From Gammaproteobacteria bacterium (GTDB lineage: Bacteria; Pseudomonadota; Gammaproteobacteria; Francisellales; CACEW01): 6,901 bases of DNA. The notes beneath the pieces were generated by a model that was given only the letters and a program-made list of their open reading frames with translations, made no database searches and was not told the origin of the DNA. Of the stretch, positions 6,299 to 6,901 are shown in pieces. The DNA lies in contig JANQIS010000081.1 of assembly GCA_028282045.1 (NCBI GenBank), positions 1 through 6,901 of the forward strand, in the 5' to 3' direction. Numbering within the stretch: the stretch's first letter is position 1; every line of letters starts with the position of its first letter. A program made the translations under genes and the position numbers.

Positions 6299-6901
6299 TC
6301 ACTCCTTGTTAAAATTGACATTAATTAAGTAATGGCCTCTATTGTCAGGAAGAGTGTATGGAATATAGATGGTACTATCTGAGGTTAAATGACATTTTTT
6401 AGCGCCACAAACCCAAGTTTGGTTGAGTGGTTTTGCTTCATAAATTAAAACGGGCCGATCATCTTTTGGTAAAATATTTTCGAGCTGTTGTTTTGAGCTG
6501 AAGCTAACTCCGGTTGAGGCATCTTCATTATAAACAGATTGTTTATAGCGATAATGATAAGCAATACTAACAATAGCCCACTGACAATAACCTGGCATAT
6601 ACTTATCCAGCGGTATTTTTAACTGGTAATTGCCTTTTGCATCAGGCTTTACTGGGAGGTAATGATAAATAATCAGAGGGCTATCAACACCTTCCAGTTG
6701 GTTCACTTCGACATTGCACTGGGGGTTGAAGGTATAGTAGGTTGCTAACCAGGTGAGTTGTATCGTGTGCTTGAGTGCCGGGTCGATATGCCCTTGCAGG
6801 GTCATGAAATATTGCGGTGCGGGGTTGAGCAAAGGTTGTTCTTGAGCGGGGATTTGCGTTGGGTCAGCGCTTGAGGTTAGGCGATGGATAAAAAACGCCA
6901 G
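6299..6901 (-). CDS. Unrecognised, probably exported protein; 5' end beyond the window
   Basis: I do not recognise this protein. The minus-strand frame is open from the right edge to a TGA at 6299-6301, giving about 200 visible residues. The first internal start-like codon (TTG at 6830-6832) has no good context, so the true start probably lies just past 6901. The first visible residues, LAFFIHRLTSSADPT, could be the end of a signal peptide with cleavage near SSA-D, though the internal H-R is unusual. A Pro/Gln-rich stretch (ADPTQIPAQEQPLLNPAP) follows, then a body rich in beta-type and aromatic residues (YYTFNP, LIIYHYLPV, YHYRYKQ, STIYIPYTLP). Four cysteines at visible positions 62, 106, 165 and 170, the last two in VCGAKKC, could form disulfides in the periplasm. 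It converges on gabD with 81 bp between stop codons and no recognisable terminator. No catalytic motif is evident. Confidence 0.65.
   Translation of the reverse strand: MAFFIHRLTSSADPTQIPAQEQPLLNPAPQYFMTLQGHIDPALKHTIQLTWLATYYTFNPQCNVEVNQLEGVDSPLIIYHYLPVKPDAKGNYQLKIPLDKYMPGYCQWAIVSIAYHYRYKQSVYNEDASTGVSFSSKQQLENILPKDDRPVLIYEAKPLNQTWVCGAKKCHLTSDSTIYIPYTLPDNRGHYLINVNFNKE

Overview
The window looks like a gammaproteobacterial chromosome segment of moderate base composition. The clues are a PilD-like prepilin peptidase and a glycine cleavage P-protein split into two subunits (GcvPA/GcvPB), as found in Legionella, Coxiella and several other deep gammaproteobacteria. A GabD with the same length as the E. 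coli enzyme fits the same placement. I cannot name the genus. Most of the window is ordinary metabolism, and I saw no mobile element, CRISPR array, rRNA or tRNA.

Left to right on the + strand: (1) the 3' end of an unrecognised gene (3-452) whose product ends in a long alanine/serine-rich tail; (2) a short prepilin peptidase-like membrane protein (533-1171) that keeps the aspartyl protease core but lacks the N-terminal cysteine/methylase domain; (3) gcvH (1249-1632), the lipoyl carrier; (4) a 193-bp spacer with a palindrome, a perfect hairpin and a consensus -10 box; (5) gcvPA (1826-3202) and gcvPB (3214-4659), 11 bp apart; (6) a 109-bp spacer; (7) gabD (4769-6217). On the - strand at the right edge is the 3' part of an unrecognised, probably exported protein (6299-6901), convergent with gabD.

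GcvPA and GcvPB form the pyridoxal-phosphate glycine decarboxylase. It passes the aminomethyl group to the lipoyl arm of GcvH for processing by GcvT and dihydrolipoamide dehydrogenase, giving methylene-tetrahydrofolate, CO2, ammonia and NADH. GcvT is not in the window: the place upstream of gcvH where it often lies is taken by the peptidase gene. GabD oxidises succinate semialdehyde to succinate, and no GABA transaminase gene accompanies it here.

Points worth a second look are the stripped-down prepilin peptidase, a 12-bp sequence repeated just after the stop codons of gcvH and gcvPB, the structured gcvH-gcvPA spacer, GabD residues suggesting NAD+ use, and the two unrecognised edge genes. I found no strong evidence for a new multi-gene system.
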